Assembly (NCBI GenBank): GCA_014885115.2
Contig: WKLE02003475.1
Coordinates: 1-30,896 of the forward strand
DNA length: 30,896 bases
Source: Asterionellopsis glacialis
Lineage: Eukaryota; Bacillariophyta; Plagiogrammaphyceae; Rhaphoneidales; Asterionellopsidaceae
Reading direction: 5' to 3'
Each line of letters starts with the position of its first letter. Positions within the stretch are counted from its first letter, which is position 1. Both the position numbers and the translations under genes were made by a program. This document shows positions 21,601-30,896 of this stretch, piece after piece. The notes under the pieces are model-generated. The model saw only the letters and a program-made list of their open reading frames with translations, was not told the origin of the DNA and made no database searches.

Positions 21601-22893
21601 TTTCAGATTTTGTGGTGTAGCGAACCCGTGTCAATCAAGGGAATATGTCTACAATGTGGCTTTGCAACCCAAGTCATTGCTGTTGGTACTCGGGAATGCG
21701 AATATGGTACGATTGAAGGTGACCACTTGGGATTTTGAGGTACCGTACTTAAAATTGTGACACGCCGAATCCAGAAAATGATACGTAAAGAGAACCTTTT
21801 TTTGAACACGCTTTGGGGGTGTTTCATATACAATCTCTGCTTCGGTTCCTTTTACTTATTCTTTGGTGGTGGCATGAATCGGGATTGAACAACAATCACG
21901 GTTTCCGGAAATAGGTGTAAGGCTTTAGGTTGGGCACTTCTCACAGTATTCGAGATTTCTTCAACGGAAAAGACTCGTGTACTTGGTCCTACTACGCAAG
22001 TCACTGCCATGAATCAGACCATTGGTTGTTGGAATATCTTGTGACTGTATCGATTTTTGCGCAGATCGGTTTGATTGCACCTCCTACCCTGATTGGAGTA
22101 CTTGACGTCACCGTAGCAAGATCCAAATGTCCCATCGGAGGGGCATTATGCGTCGACCGATCTTATGCGTCCATCCTACAGGAGATATGTGTTCGCTTCG
22201 TCCTTTAAGAGAAAGTGGATCATTCAAGATTGAAACCCATAGCTTGCGATTTTGGAGCATTCTGATTGGTCAGACACTTACGAATCAGAAACGGCAATCC
22301 TCGTCGACCTTATATATGCCACTTAGTTGTCTTAAGTGTTGTGGAGTACCAACCGACGTACTTGTTGAACCTGCGATCTTGAGGCAATTGTTGACGGTTT
22401 GGATTTTCCTCCTCACACCGGATGCTGGCGTTTCTTATCATCTTTCTTTTTGCTTTCCCTCCATCTCACCCGTGTTGTTACGTGAAAATACCGTTTGATA
22501 TATTATGTACGCAGGTGTGATGGTATGGCCAAAATTACGGATCCAACTGAACGGAGGGATGCGTATCAAGGATTTGTGGTAGCTTTGCATGCTAATCCCC
22601 AAGCTATTCAACAAGCCTCACCCAACTTGACAGGAACAATTACTTCTATTTTGTTTGCTATAGTATCTTGGCATATCCCAAATGAATCTGCTTTAATGGC
22701 AGATATGTTACATAATTCCAATGCAAATGGATTCCAACCTTTCCCACCTGGAGAAAGTGAATTACAACAAGCTCTTGGAAAGTTAATGCATGATATTAAG
22801 AATGGTATTCCAAGTGAATCATGGGATCAAGTTGCACAACAAATGCCTTTGAACGTCAGACAACTGTTGAAAGAAGTTTACCAGTTGGAGTAA
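18607..22893 (+). CDS. TNPO1: Transportin (karyopherin beta-2) nuclear import receptor, three exons
   Basis: Exons 18607-19559, 19765-21531 and 22515-22893 join in phase 2 at both junctions to encode 1032 residues. Transportin carries PY-NLS cargo such as RNA-binding proteins into the nucleus and releases it on RanGTP binding. Family landmarks in order are HEAT repeats from the N-terminus, VRKWVCRSIVTL|LVLR across junction 1, LDACEFWLTF, the acidic loop of HEAT 8 at about residues 430-455 (DDDDDDFDDDEG), then EWTLRKCSAASLDSFAGLYG and VLALGAIADGCMHAM. The C-terminus includes SRFLIGW|CDGMAKI and RRDAYQGFVVALHANP. The acidic loop is the part that couples RanGTP binding to cargo release. It is longer than the roughly 890 residues of animal forms because of Ala/Gly insertions near residues 130 and 210. 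The start is CAACCATGGCA. It is convergent with the cyclin gene. Confidence 0.95.
19560..19764 (+). other. Transportin intron 1 (205 bp)
   Basis: The donor is CACTCT|GTAAGTTTC and the acceptor is AAACTGCAG|TTTGGTCC. CT plus T restores a Leu codon and continues the conserved VCRSIVTLLVLRTEYV helix. Confidence 0.93.
21532..22514 (+). other. Transportin intron 2 (983 bp, unusually long)
   Basis: The donor is TTGGATG|GTACGTTC and the acceptor is TATGTACGCAG|GTGTGATGG. TG plus G restores Trp, giving GWCDGMAKI, which matches the conserved Trp-Cys of transportins. It is two to five times longer than the other introns here and more GC-balanced. It contains a perfect TGACGTCA at 22103-22110. Open frames at 21930-22208 and 22127-22498 run through it but show no recognisable domain. 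Confidence 0.93.
22103..22110. promoter_or_regulatory. Perfect TGACGTCA palindrome in transportin intron 2
   Basis: This is the full cAMP-response-element palindrome bound by bZIP factors in many eukaryotes. Its place in a long intron could mean an intronic enhancer or chance; sequence alone does not decide. Confidence 0.25.
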
Positions 22894-23289
22894 TTTAAAA
22901 TAGGCTCTACTTATTTAGCAAGATATTCAGAAATCGGACGTTTGCTTTTAACTTTTTTTCGTGAAAACTGTGCGTGCTCCAGCTTCATGGCATTGCTCTA
23001 CCTGTACATTTGTGTTTTGATGTTGACTACATACACATAGACTGAGGGTTGCAGTATAATGATTCCATTATTTAGAGTATTTAGTGATATTAGTGCAATG
23101 CGGCATCCAGATTTCCAGCCTAATGTGTCAGACTGAAGACATCTGAAGCGCGTTCAATAGAAAGGCTGTGTGTGATGTGTAGTTAACGTAAATTCACAAT
23201 CAAGTCATGTGTGTTGCTTTCCTATTTGGTAAAAATGTATGTGTACAAAATATGAGTGTAGAGTGTGGGGATTAGAGAGTGTGTGGTTC
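22894..23289. other. Convergent gap between transportin and cyclin
   Basis: The 396 AT-rich bases between the two stop codons should hold both 3' ends. I see no gene, RNA or repeat in it. Confidence 0.65.
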
Positions 23290-24189
23290 TCATGCTTGAA
23301 GGTTGACAGCACCCACACAAACTGGTGATACAGTCTCTCTATCGTGGACTTCTTCCTTTGGTGCTGCATAGCCACCCTGGGTGTAAAGTTCATGGAGTCT
23401 TACTCTGCATTCTTGAACCTCCTTGCTGCTGGCATCAAGATCGAGGTGCATCTTCAAGTTTTGTAGGAATTCTAGTCTGGCAGGGAAACTAATCCCTGCC
23501 TGAAGGGCGTCCATAGCGTTTAGTAGGGCAGCTAGTGCATTGGAAGACGCTTTGCGTGTTACGAAAAAGTAATCACAAACGGAAAGCTCGGTAAGGAATC
23601 GGGCAAGTTCAAGAACATCATGGCGAACCGTTGGTGAACAGGCATTCTGAGGTAACAAGTGCTGAATGTGCCGAGCTAGGCAAAAGGGTGTTGGTGGATG
23701 AACATGCCAATCGAGTGCTCTCAAAATGGCAGTTTCCATTGCAGCCATTTGTTCGACCATAAAGTATCCCCGGCTTAGGTCGATCATGGATGTCATGGAG
23801 AGAGTTCCTGGTTCGTAGAGCTTGATGGCAAGGTACAGAGTTGTCATTGCAGCAAGCTGAAACAGCTTCTTATCGACGGGTCTTGTAGCCAAATAACGAT
23901 CCAAAAATGAGATGGAGATATTCACAACCTCTCTTGAAAAGTCAAAGTGATCGACCACTTGGTAGCTCCATTCGCAAATCTTTTCCCTCCAAAGTTCATT
24001 AATCCCAGAGTTGGAGGAAGAAGTTGAAGCATTGCTCGAAGCACATGAAGAAATTGACTGCACACAGCTTGGTGATGAATGATCCGAGAGTAGCTTTTGC
24101 TGAAACAGTGGTGCCAGGTAATCCTCACAGCAATAATGTTTGGACTCCTGCTCTAGCAAGACTCTAATACGTTCGACAAGATCCACCAT
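23290..24189 (-). CDS. Cyclin with single recognisable cyclin box (diatom-type)
   Basis: The ATG at 24189-24187 gives 299 residues (MVDLVERIRVLLEQES...); the frame runs nine codons further up but only to GTG. The cyclin N box spans about residues 18-155. It carries the usual charged positions: Arg68 in NELWREKICEW, Asp87 in SFLDRYLA, Lys113 in YLAIKLYEP and Glu142 in METAILRALDW. A weaker helical C-terminal fold follows (PTPFCLARHIQHLLP, then the LARFLTELSVCDYFF segment). These residues contact the kinase partner in known cyclins. The layout, with a Ser-rich insert at about 38-62, resembles the expanded diatom-specific cyclin group, many of which respond to nutrients or light at G1; that placement is inference. 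No destruction box is obvious. It is a single exon, convergent with transportin. Confidence 0.92.
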   Translation of the reverse strand: MVDLVERIRVLLEQESKHYCCEDYLAPLFQQKLLSDHSSPSCVQSISSCASSNASTSSSNSGINELWREKICEWSYQVVDHFDFSREVVNISISFLDRYLATRPVDKKLFQLAAMTTLYLAIKLYEPGTLSMTSMIDLSRGYFMVEQMAAMETAILRALDWHVHPPTPFCLARHIQHLLPQNACSPTVRHDVLELARFLTELSVCDYFFVTRKASSNALAALLNAMDALQAGISFPARLEFLQNLKMHLDLDASSKEVQECRVRLHELYTQGGYAAPKEEVHDRETVSPVCVGAVNLQA

Positions 24190-27100
24190 TGTGCTGGTTA
24201 TTCTATGATGGTTCACAGTTTGGGATCACTTTCTTGCGGACAGTTTGAGATCACGTTTGCAGAATGATCTCTCAATCGATCTTTTGAGTTCAGATATTCA
24301 GGTGAGCGAATGGGACGCTGGTAGCACCCAAACCTTCCAGCCAAGTCGTTGCACTTTTCTATCGAAAAATACTTGGCGCTCCTGTCTAGAACAAACAGAC
24401 CCAGGATATGCATCGGAACAATAGTTAAGTACTATCACTTGCTTAGTACTACTACTAGAACCCAGTAGACTACAGGGATTCCGTAGGTGTTGTATGCGGT
24501 ACTCATTGTTTAGGTGGCTTGAATAGAAGGATATCCACTATGGTTCACAGGGACTTCTCTATCCAGAAACGGCAGTTTATCCCTACTACAGAGACATGTG
24601 CAGTCCTACGTAAATTCGTTTGAATCAAATCGAAACGAGCAGGCAGAGCCTCGGTTGCAAGAAAAAGAAAGCGTCTGCGTTGTGTAAGCTCCACACCTAT
24701 GGATCGGAGGACAACCAACAAATCCGAACCTTTTTTGTATGGTCTTTTTTTATGGCACGATGATTTTTTTTGGCGCGGCATGGTCTGTCATCTTCCGAAT
24801 CACTTCATATACCAGATTGGAGGTTGAAATAGAATTTCTGTTCCATCGGTCTTGGGTAGGAATTGGTATTCACAAAGATCGTTGAATTCTACCTAATTCC
24901 AACATTGAACGCCCCTTCGGATTTCTAATGATATCTCTTAAAGACATATGGAATAAAACAATTAAATATTGCGTTCCTATTGCCATACCTTCATTTATTT
25001 TATGTCTTTGAGCGCTCTCGTAGTACAATTTATATAAGCATCCCCTTTGTTATCTTTTTGACTGTAAACTTCCGGAATAACGAATGTAGTTGGTGCATTC
25101 TACTGCTCTTCCCCTTAAGGGTTGTTTTGGATGTAAGCATTGTATTAAAGTATTTTCAACGGGTTATGATGCATTGATATTTTAATATATAACGACTAGC
25201 CCAGAAACAAACTCCTTTTTCTAAACTTCCGTTGAATCAAAGCGAATCTTGTAAGGGTGCTCTGTAGATCACTGTCCGATTTTGGACTGGGCCAGATAGT
25301 CTGGGACAGAGTGGCTATATCCTGTACCCGGTATGTGGGCTTTGATCCATTTCTACATACAAAATATATCTTTTATTCGAAAGTCTGAGAGAATTCGACA
25401 TCTGTTGAAACTTGAACTGTACTGTTCGTTAGCAATATAAATTGTCCATCTAATTCCAAGTACCGTACCTACTGTTTATGTAATTATACCAGGTACACAT
25501 TCTACTACACAACAATGTAAGATCTATGCATTTTGGGGTTAATCTTACTTTCGGAGTTTCCATCCCGACGATGTGACAGAAATATTGAACGATATTCTAC
25601 CATAACGCAAAAACCCTTATGTCTCTGACATATGGTACGTGTGTCATTATATAAAAAAAATTTGATACTCGTATTGAACATTGTATCTCTATCCCTAATC
25701 ATTGGCAAGTTTGTTTGAAATACCGGTAATATTATGTATCTTTCAAAGAAAAGCTTGATACGAAGGTAGGTTCGCTTACTGCTTTCTATTTCCGTTCTTT
25801 TATTTACTGTACTCTACCGGTAGGACCTTTTATTTTTAAAGCCACCTTTAGCTACGCCCAGAGACTGATTTTTCGAAAGAACCCAGAACAAAACAATAAC
25901 CTTGTTCTTCCGAACTGGCGGTCGTAATCATATTATTTGTGTACCACGTATTGTCAAATCACCAGCATTATTATTATCATTGGAACTTGGGTGGACGACT
26001 TATTATTTCTGTCTCTCTTTTTTGTCTTTTTTCATTCTCCTACTAGGAAATCGAGGGCTTACTTCTTGACAACCTAGTTTTCCTCACCAGCTTTCAGGTG
26101 GACATGACTCTCTTGGACATAAACAACCTTCTCTAAAGTGAAATAAGAAATAGACAATCAATTTTACTTTTTGGACTCACTATCTAGTCCTGCCATCAGT
26201 GGTACCGTGATTAGATCTAGAGTAGATAGATTACCTGTACTACCGCAGACAGTGAAGAGTCAGTGAAGAGAAAATGGTCAAAATGCGATAATATTATAAT
26301 ATCTTCTTCACATGAAATTGAGATTAGGATTTTTACGAAAGGTCCTCTCTAGAATTAATGGCTATTTTGATAAATAGAAGCTTTACCCACATGAAGAAGC
26401 ATGTTCTCCAACATTGTACAGATGTACACCGGTACTCAACTTTCTCTATGTCGAAAAAAGGATAACCAACGAAGCAGATGAAGCATTCTCTCTGCTTCTG
26501 ACATGCGACAGAAATCTTCAAACACGATCTCTGATATAGTGTGAAATTAATTTAGTTTTTTAGGTCCTTCTTTACCAACTACGTATCTCCGCGACTGATC
26601 GGAACTTGAAGTGCCCGTTAAATAATACAGTACCGTAATCCACGACTACGAAAATGGAAAGATCAGATGAATCATCCGGACCGCATACGTAGTTTCAGGG
26701 CCTTCCTGTTAAGAAAATGAAGTAATGATACTAATGCGGCGTAACAGCTGCAAAAATACTTTAGGATTAATAATATGTACGGTACGTGTATCTGCCAGTG
26801 TACACTCTGAATACGGCCTTCTGTTGCCTTCGTCTTCACCAAGCCGGGCGACCTGTCGATGTCATCACTACTCACCACGTACACTTGTTCAAAAAAGAAC
26901 ATCCATTCTGTGTCTCTCTTGTGACACGTATCATATGTATGCCTTTCCTCTTCTGCCCCAGAGACAAATAATGTCATAGGAATTTGTTTTTAAGAAGTTA
27001 TATCTAAGCCCATAACATTCCTGTATTTTTCACAACCAGTATCATGGTGAAGTACGACGAAGGAACTAATGAGTCGTCCTAAACTCAATTAATTCCATTT

Positions 27101-28117
27101 GGTGGTTGTTAAGAAACATTATGAAAAACTACAGTACAATATCAGTACCGGTCAAACTTTCCCTAAACATAATCTGAGATTTTGTAGGGGGAGCTGAAAT
27201 TTGAAAAAATATTGCCTCCGGAGAATTGACGGAAGTTCTGTGGGGCTATAGGAAAAGGGAAACAAGATACGACGAATTTTTTGAGTCAGAACGAAAAATG
27301 TAATCTATCCATTTCGGAAGTTTTCTACTTGTGACCTTTTTTTCGAACGTTTGGCCATGCAACAGATTCGTCGGAGGCAGCTGTATTTTCACATAATCTT
27401 TATAAAAACACAAGTGACGTGTCGTCCCAATACGTTTTGTTCTTTTAGAGCTACCACCTGTACTGTGTACGAAGAACAGATGATAATGATATTATATTCC
27501 TAAGGGAGTATGAGAACTTTTTGATGATGAAGTTGAATCACATGCAAGATACAACAAAAAGCATCTAATTGATTTTCTTTATCGACAGAGCTGTACTGTA
27601 TCATAGGTGCATACGAACGTTCTTCCGAAAAATGGAAAAAGGAAGCATCAGATTGTCAACATACTATGTGCTGTCTACCGTGTGCTTTAATATCAATCAT
27701 GCATGACGTGGTTTCTTTTGTCGCAACAATCGAAATACAAAAATTGAAGAAGCCAAATGTAGCCAAGTTTTTAAACAATAAATTATAAATATACGAACAT
27801 CCTACACCTGGCTGAGTAACTAGTCACATTCAACGTGCTAAGAGCTAAATCCATTATTTTGTAGATAATCCAATCCGAGTGAATAGTGCTGCTGTAAATA
27901 TGGAACACGAATCTCTTACGATTGATTTCGTTCGCACGTCTTTACATAGCCGTTAACACCTTTAAATAGTAAATCTGAGTGTGTGATAGAAAGTAGCCAT
28001 AACAATAAAGCTCTTCGTCGCCCTATATTTCCAAAAACACTTTGAAAGGTATCCAATTTTTTCAGAAAAATTCTAATTTTAAATTGAAAATGGTCTTTAT
28101 TGTAAAGACATGAAGTC
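24190..28117. other. Long intergenic stretch without a convincing gene (3.9 kb)
   Basis: This is the largest gap in the window, between the cyclin start and the MFS transporter stop. Open frames here (24545-24781, 24980-25177, 25505-25708, 26333-26521, 26672-26979, 27916-28176) are short, often overlap on both strands and show no domain. Visible small features are TACCAGGTAC at 25487-25496, an 11-base tandem of AGTGAAGAG at 26251-26270, and TGACGT at 27415-27420 and 27704-27709. I see no transposase, reverse transcriptase or terminal repeats. It may hold the cyclin promoter, non-coding RNA or a decayed element. Confidence 0.5.
25487..25498. promoter_or_regulatory. Palindromic motif TACCAGGTACAC
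   Basis: An exact copy of the intergenic palindrome; ten of its bases (TACCAGGTAC) are identical to the copy at 7870. No annotated start is near, the closest being the cyclin start about 1.3 kb away. Its role is inference. Confidence 0.2.
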
Positions 28118-29947
28118 TTACGAGTTGGAATTATTATCTGTCGAAAGACTTGCAGTTGACGATTGGAAGATATCACTATTCGTACTCGTTGAGCTTGTAC
28201 TTACGTGACGTTGATGCTGGTGCTGTTGTTGTGTTGTAAGCTCTTCTTCTTTTCTTGGGACTAGTGGAAGTAACAAGGCAAACACTAATATCCCAAATGT
28301 TTGAAGGAGTGCTGTAATAAAAAATGTATACGTGTAATCATATTTATCGGTCAACCATCCACCAATAGCAGCACTTCCACACCATCCAAACATGGCAATT
28401 GAATCTAATGATTTCCATGTAGCCCGCTCATTTTTAGGAACATAATCCATTAGTATAGATTCTTCTAATGGATAGGGGGCATTCATAAAACCTGTTCTTA
28501 ATATAAATATAGGAATCAGAATGAATGGATGTTGGTCCAGATATTTTTTACAAAAGACCATGGCATACAAGGCACCCACACCTGCTGATTTGAACAGTAC
28601 TGCCGCTTGGACACGGCCCAAACCACACGTGGTAGCCACGAATTTACAAACCCCTGAAAGGAGAGCCATAGCAATTGGCACCAAAACATATATTATTTGT
28701 ACTTGTGTAGGTGACAATCCAATATCGTCCTTGAAAAAGAGTGGGAAGAATTTCACAGTCATCCCTGCACCCAAGGTAAGTATACATGAACTGAAAATTA
28801 TAATGTATGGAATAAATCTTCGTCGGGAATTGATAGGGTTGAAATCATCATTGTCTGTGTTGCTTGTTTGTTGCTCTTGGCTTTCCTGTTGTTCTAGCAT
28901 TTCAGAATGACCGGTATCATTCATTGTCACAATCTGTTCTTCAACTGCAATTTCTTCATCCGTTGGTGATGGTAATTCTTCACGTTTATCACCATCATTA
29001 TGATTAGCATTGGTCGTAGGAGTACTATTATGATTCACACCACCACTACTGCTTCCGCCTTCTTCCACTAGAGCCTTGTCATCATCTAAAAGCATCATGA
29101 TTGCTGAATTTACCAATGATATGACTAATCCAACATAAATCACCATGCGTAAATCATAAAGGGTCCAATCATTCCCAATGGTTTGGAATAATATAATGGA
29201 CACAAGTGGTCCAATACTCGATGCTACCAAATAGGAAGAAAATAAATACACATAATAGGTAGATCGTTTACCGGCGGGAGTCGAATCGGCATACAATGCT
29301 TGCGTTGGACCATTGACAATACCACCACCAATCCCCCACAATGCCATGATGGCACCGAACAACCACAGTGCTGGTCCATTCTTAGGGGTATGAGTAGTAG
29401 TATCAATGTCATTATCATTTCCAATCCATCCTAATAATACAGCATGTAACAAGGCTGTAATCATCATGAGTCCACCACCACCTGCCACAACCTTACTACG
29501 ACCATACCGATCGGCAAGGTATCCAATAGGCAGGGCCGATACTAATGTAGCTAATCCATTGGCAGCTTCCACATCACCTACAGGTGAATTACGACCATGT
29601 CCTAATTTTTTAAGATAGGCTGCAACTACTGTACCACCCCAAATGGAATCTGATATACCATACAGTACAGATGTCAATAATATGAAGAATACATTATGAT
29701 TGGCCTTGAAGGGTTGTCGACTTGAACAACAGCAACGTGTGAACCATAAAGGCAAGGTAATATTCTTCGTATCGTCAGGATTGAGGGTTTCATCAGTATT
29801 TCTACTATTCTGAGAGAATGGTGATGATTCTTCTTCTTCTAATTCTAGTACCTGCTGCTGTTCATCTTCTGATAAAAGAGGTTCTCGAAGTTCTTCATCA
29901 TTACAACAGCACGAACCCCCATTCTGATTATGAATTTGCGTTGTCAT
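28118..29947 (-). CDS. Major facilitator superfamily transporter
   Basis: The ATG at 29947-29945 (ACCATCATGACA) gives 609 residues; the frame runs 38 codons further but only to GTG. The hydrophilic N-terminus (about 1-83) has acidic sequence with REPLLSEDE, resembling an acidic dileucine sorting signal though not an exact consensus, then a CCC cluster. Membrane segments start at about 86 (VFFILLTSVLYGISDSIWGG). The MFS signature loop GYLADRYGRSK is at about 142-152. A long acidic Ser/Thr/Asn loop separates two bundles. The second bundle contains GAGMTVKFFPLFFKDDIGLS, ESILMDYVPKNERATWKS and GWLTDKYDY, the last being the second-half signature. About twelve membrane segments can be counted. The C-terminus is Ser/Thr-rich. 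The substrate is not visible. Confidence 0.92.
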   Translation of the reverse strand: MTTQIHNQNGGSCCCNDEELREPLLSEDEQQQVLELEEEESSPFSQNSRNTDETLNPDDTKNITLPLWFTRCCCSSRQPFKANHNVFFILLTSVLYGISDSIWGGTVVAAYLKKLGHGRNSPVGDVEAANGLATLVSALPIGYLADRYGRSKVVAGGGGLMMITALLHAVLLGWIGNDNDIDTTTHTPKNGPALWLFGAIMALWGIGGGIVNGPTQALYADSTPAGKRSTYYVYLFSSYLVASSIGPLVSIILFQTIGNDWTLYDLRMVIYVGLVISLVNSAIMMLLDDDKALVEEGGSSSGGVNHNSTPTTNANHNDGDKREELPSPTDEEIAVEEQIVTMNDTGHSEMLEQQESQEQQTSNTDNDDFNPINSRRRFIPYIIIFSSCILTLGAGMTVKFFPLFFKDDIGLSPTQVQIIYVLVPIAMALLSGVCKFVATTCGLGRVQAAVLFKSAGVGALYAMVFCKKYLDQHPFILIPIFILRTGFMNAPYPLEESILMDYVPKNERATWKSLDSIAMFGWCGSAAIGGWLTDKYDYTYTFFITALLQTFGILVFALLLPLVPRKEEELTTQQQHQHQRHVSTSSTSTNSDIFQSSTASLSTDNNSNS

Positions 29948-29992
29948 GATGGTGGTGATACTAGAAAAAAAAATAATCTTGCACACAACGTG

Positions 29993-30415
29993 TGACGTTA
30001 TTCTGTGCAAGTCTTGTGTTTCTTCTTCTTCCACCCGCTTGTTGCTTTTGGAGAGCAGCACAAGGTGTGAATTCTAGAATGCTGAAATGACAGAACAAGC
30101 GTACAAAAAAATGGAGAATTGGGGGGGTTACCCGGCCTTTGTTGGTATAATGTCGTTTGTGGTTTTGGAGGAGAGAATTACAGTAGTTTTGTACACGTTT
30201 TACTCACTTTTTCTTGGGGGGGCTTTATTGAGCTGGAGGGAGATTTCGAGACAACCAGTAAGCACTGTAACTCTATCTCTAAAGGGGATCAAAAAGATGA
30301 TTTTAAGGTCTAAACAACTGTAGAGAGTACCAGTAACTTGTAGCAGCTGGAGAGGTTAGGGCCAGTACCAGTAACATGTAGAAAGCATCTGCTAGGCTGA
30401 CGTGTTGTATGACGT
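29993..30415. promoter_or_regulatory. Three TGACGT (bZIP/CRE-like) words upstream of the MFS gene
   Basis: TGACGT occurs at 29993-29998, 30398-30403 and 30410-30415, all in the same orientation; the last two start 12 bases apart, about one helical turn. The first lies about 45 bases before the start codon. TGACGT is the core of CO2/cAMP-responsive elements described in diatom carbonic anhydrase promoters. Regulation of this gene by such a factor is inference. Confidence 0.3.
30326..30381 (+). repeat. Direct repeat AGTACCAGTAAC(T/A)TGTAG
   Basis: Two 18-base copies at 30326-30343 and 30364-30381 differ at one base and are 38 bases apart, just before the paired TGACGT words. Confidence 0.7.
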
Positions 30416-30810
30416 TGCATTGCGGACGAACTGACCTTGCCAGCTATTGAGCCAGATGCCTGTGATAAATATTAATCTAACGGTCTCCTCTCCAAGATTT
30501 ATATTATACTGTCTTTACTGGAGTAATATTCAGTATGGAAGACAGTTTTCAACATCCAACTCACCTTTTGCAACCATTTGGTAGGAAATCAATGTAGGAT
30601 TCTACTAGAGTAAAAAAATGCTGTACCTATCTCTGGAACCGACCTCGCAACAACACACAAGTGCGGTATTCGTACTGACTGTAGGACTAAGTAGGACTAA
30701 TAGGCGCGCGTAACAGAAACAAACAGAAAGTTGATTCAAGAGAAGTACAGGTACCTGCACGAGCTCGGACACCCCACAGGCACGCTCGATAGTACATTTC
30801 TTACTCATGG

Positions 30811-30844
30811 TACCGGTACCGCCTGTTGCTCTGGTACCTGGTAC
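30811..30844. promoter_or_regulatory. Clustered GTAC palindromes
   Basis: TACCGGTACC (30811-30820) and TACCTGGTAC (30835-30844) lie within 34 bases, and a further GTACAGGTACCTGCA lies at 30745-30759. The second is the reverse complement of the TACCAGGTA motif found elsewhere between genes. Confidence 0.25.
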
Positions 30845-30896
30845 AGCATAGAAGCAATCAAACTGACAAGCTGTGTTGCTGCGACTGGAACACACA

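Larger units (their letters stand above)
29948..30896. other. Upstream region of the MFS transporter gene
   Basis: No convincing gene is seen; the minus-strand frame at 30605-30895 is Ser/Cys-rich without domain features. The region holds three TGACGT words, an 18-base direct repeat, GTAC-rich palindromes near the right edge and a short tandem (TAGGACTAAG/TAGGACTAAT) near 30680-30700. It should contain the transporter promoter. Confidence 0.55.

Noticed and set aside
21930..22498. Genes nested in the transportin intron
   Set aside because: Open frames show no recognisable domain, and one runs across the splice acceptor region.
24189..24216. Upstream start for the cyclin
   Set aside because: The extra nine codons begin with GTG; the first ATG is at 24189.
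24545..24781. 78-codon basic open frame on the minus strand
   Set aside because: It resembles no family I know and its start side is a Lys/Arg-rich stretch from T-rich DNA.
26672..26979. Open frames on both strands of the same segment
   Set aside because: Mutual overlap and lack of domain signal suggest chance.
29947..30061. Upstream start for the MFS transporter
   Set aside because: The extension begins with GTG and is not membrane-like; the ATG at 29947 has a good context.
1..30896. CRISPR arrays, rRNA, tRNA, LTR elements, viral genes
   Set aside because: No regularly spaced repeats, conserved RNA motifs, reverse transcriptase, integrase or capsid-like sequences were seen on either strand.

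Overview
The window is nuclear DNA of a eukaryote, most likely a diatom; the genus cannot be fixed from sequence alone. Three things point this way. First, there is a DUF6824 protein with the VLCGRGG...NxxF signature, a family abundant in diatoms, and a cyclin of the expanded diatom single-cyclin-box type. Second, introns are few and short with GTACGT/GTAAGT donors and YAG acceptors. Third, proteins carry many Asn, Gln, Ser, Asp and His runs in AT-leaning DNA. No prokaryotic, plasmid, phage, viral, CRISPR or intact transposon sequence was seen.

Layout, left to right: the tail of an unknown + strand protein (1-141); a two-exon phytol/polyprenol kinase-like membrane protein on - (358-1485); a two-exon multi-pass membrane protein with a long disordered tail and a SAM-like domain on + (3314-6869); a structured intergenic stretch with consecutive inverted repeats and a T8 tract (7168-7276); the DUF6824 protein on + (8120-10285); an unknown acidic membrane protein on - (10602-12221); ribosomal protein eS30 on + (13302-13505); arginyl-tRNA-protein transferase ATE1 on - (14658-17305), interrupted by a 36-N assembly gap; transportin (karyopherin beta-2) on + in three exons (18607-22893); a cyclin on - (23290-24189); about 3.9 kb without a convincing gene; an MFS transporter on - (28118-29947); and about 0.95 kb of upstream DNA with repeats and TGACGT motifs.

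The genes do not form a pathway. They are independent loci in alternating orientation: convergent pairs share short 3' gaps (DUF6824/unknown, eS30/ATE1, transportin/cyclin) and divergent pairs share promoter-sized gaps (unknown/eS30, ATE1/transportin). Housekeeping roles present are translation (eS30), N-degron arginylation (ATE1), nuclear import (transportin), cell-cycle control (cyclin), isoprenoid-alcohol phosphorylation and solute transport.

I found no clear new multi-gene system. The best leads are the structured non-coding segment at 7.2 kb, a recurrent palindrome TACC(A/T)GGTA concentrated between genes, the membrane-plus-SAM protein, the unknown acidic membrane protein, and a 983-bp transportin intron that includes a perfect TGACGTCA.
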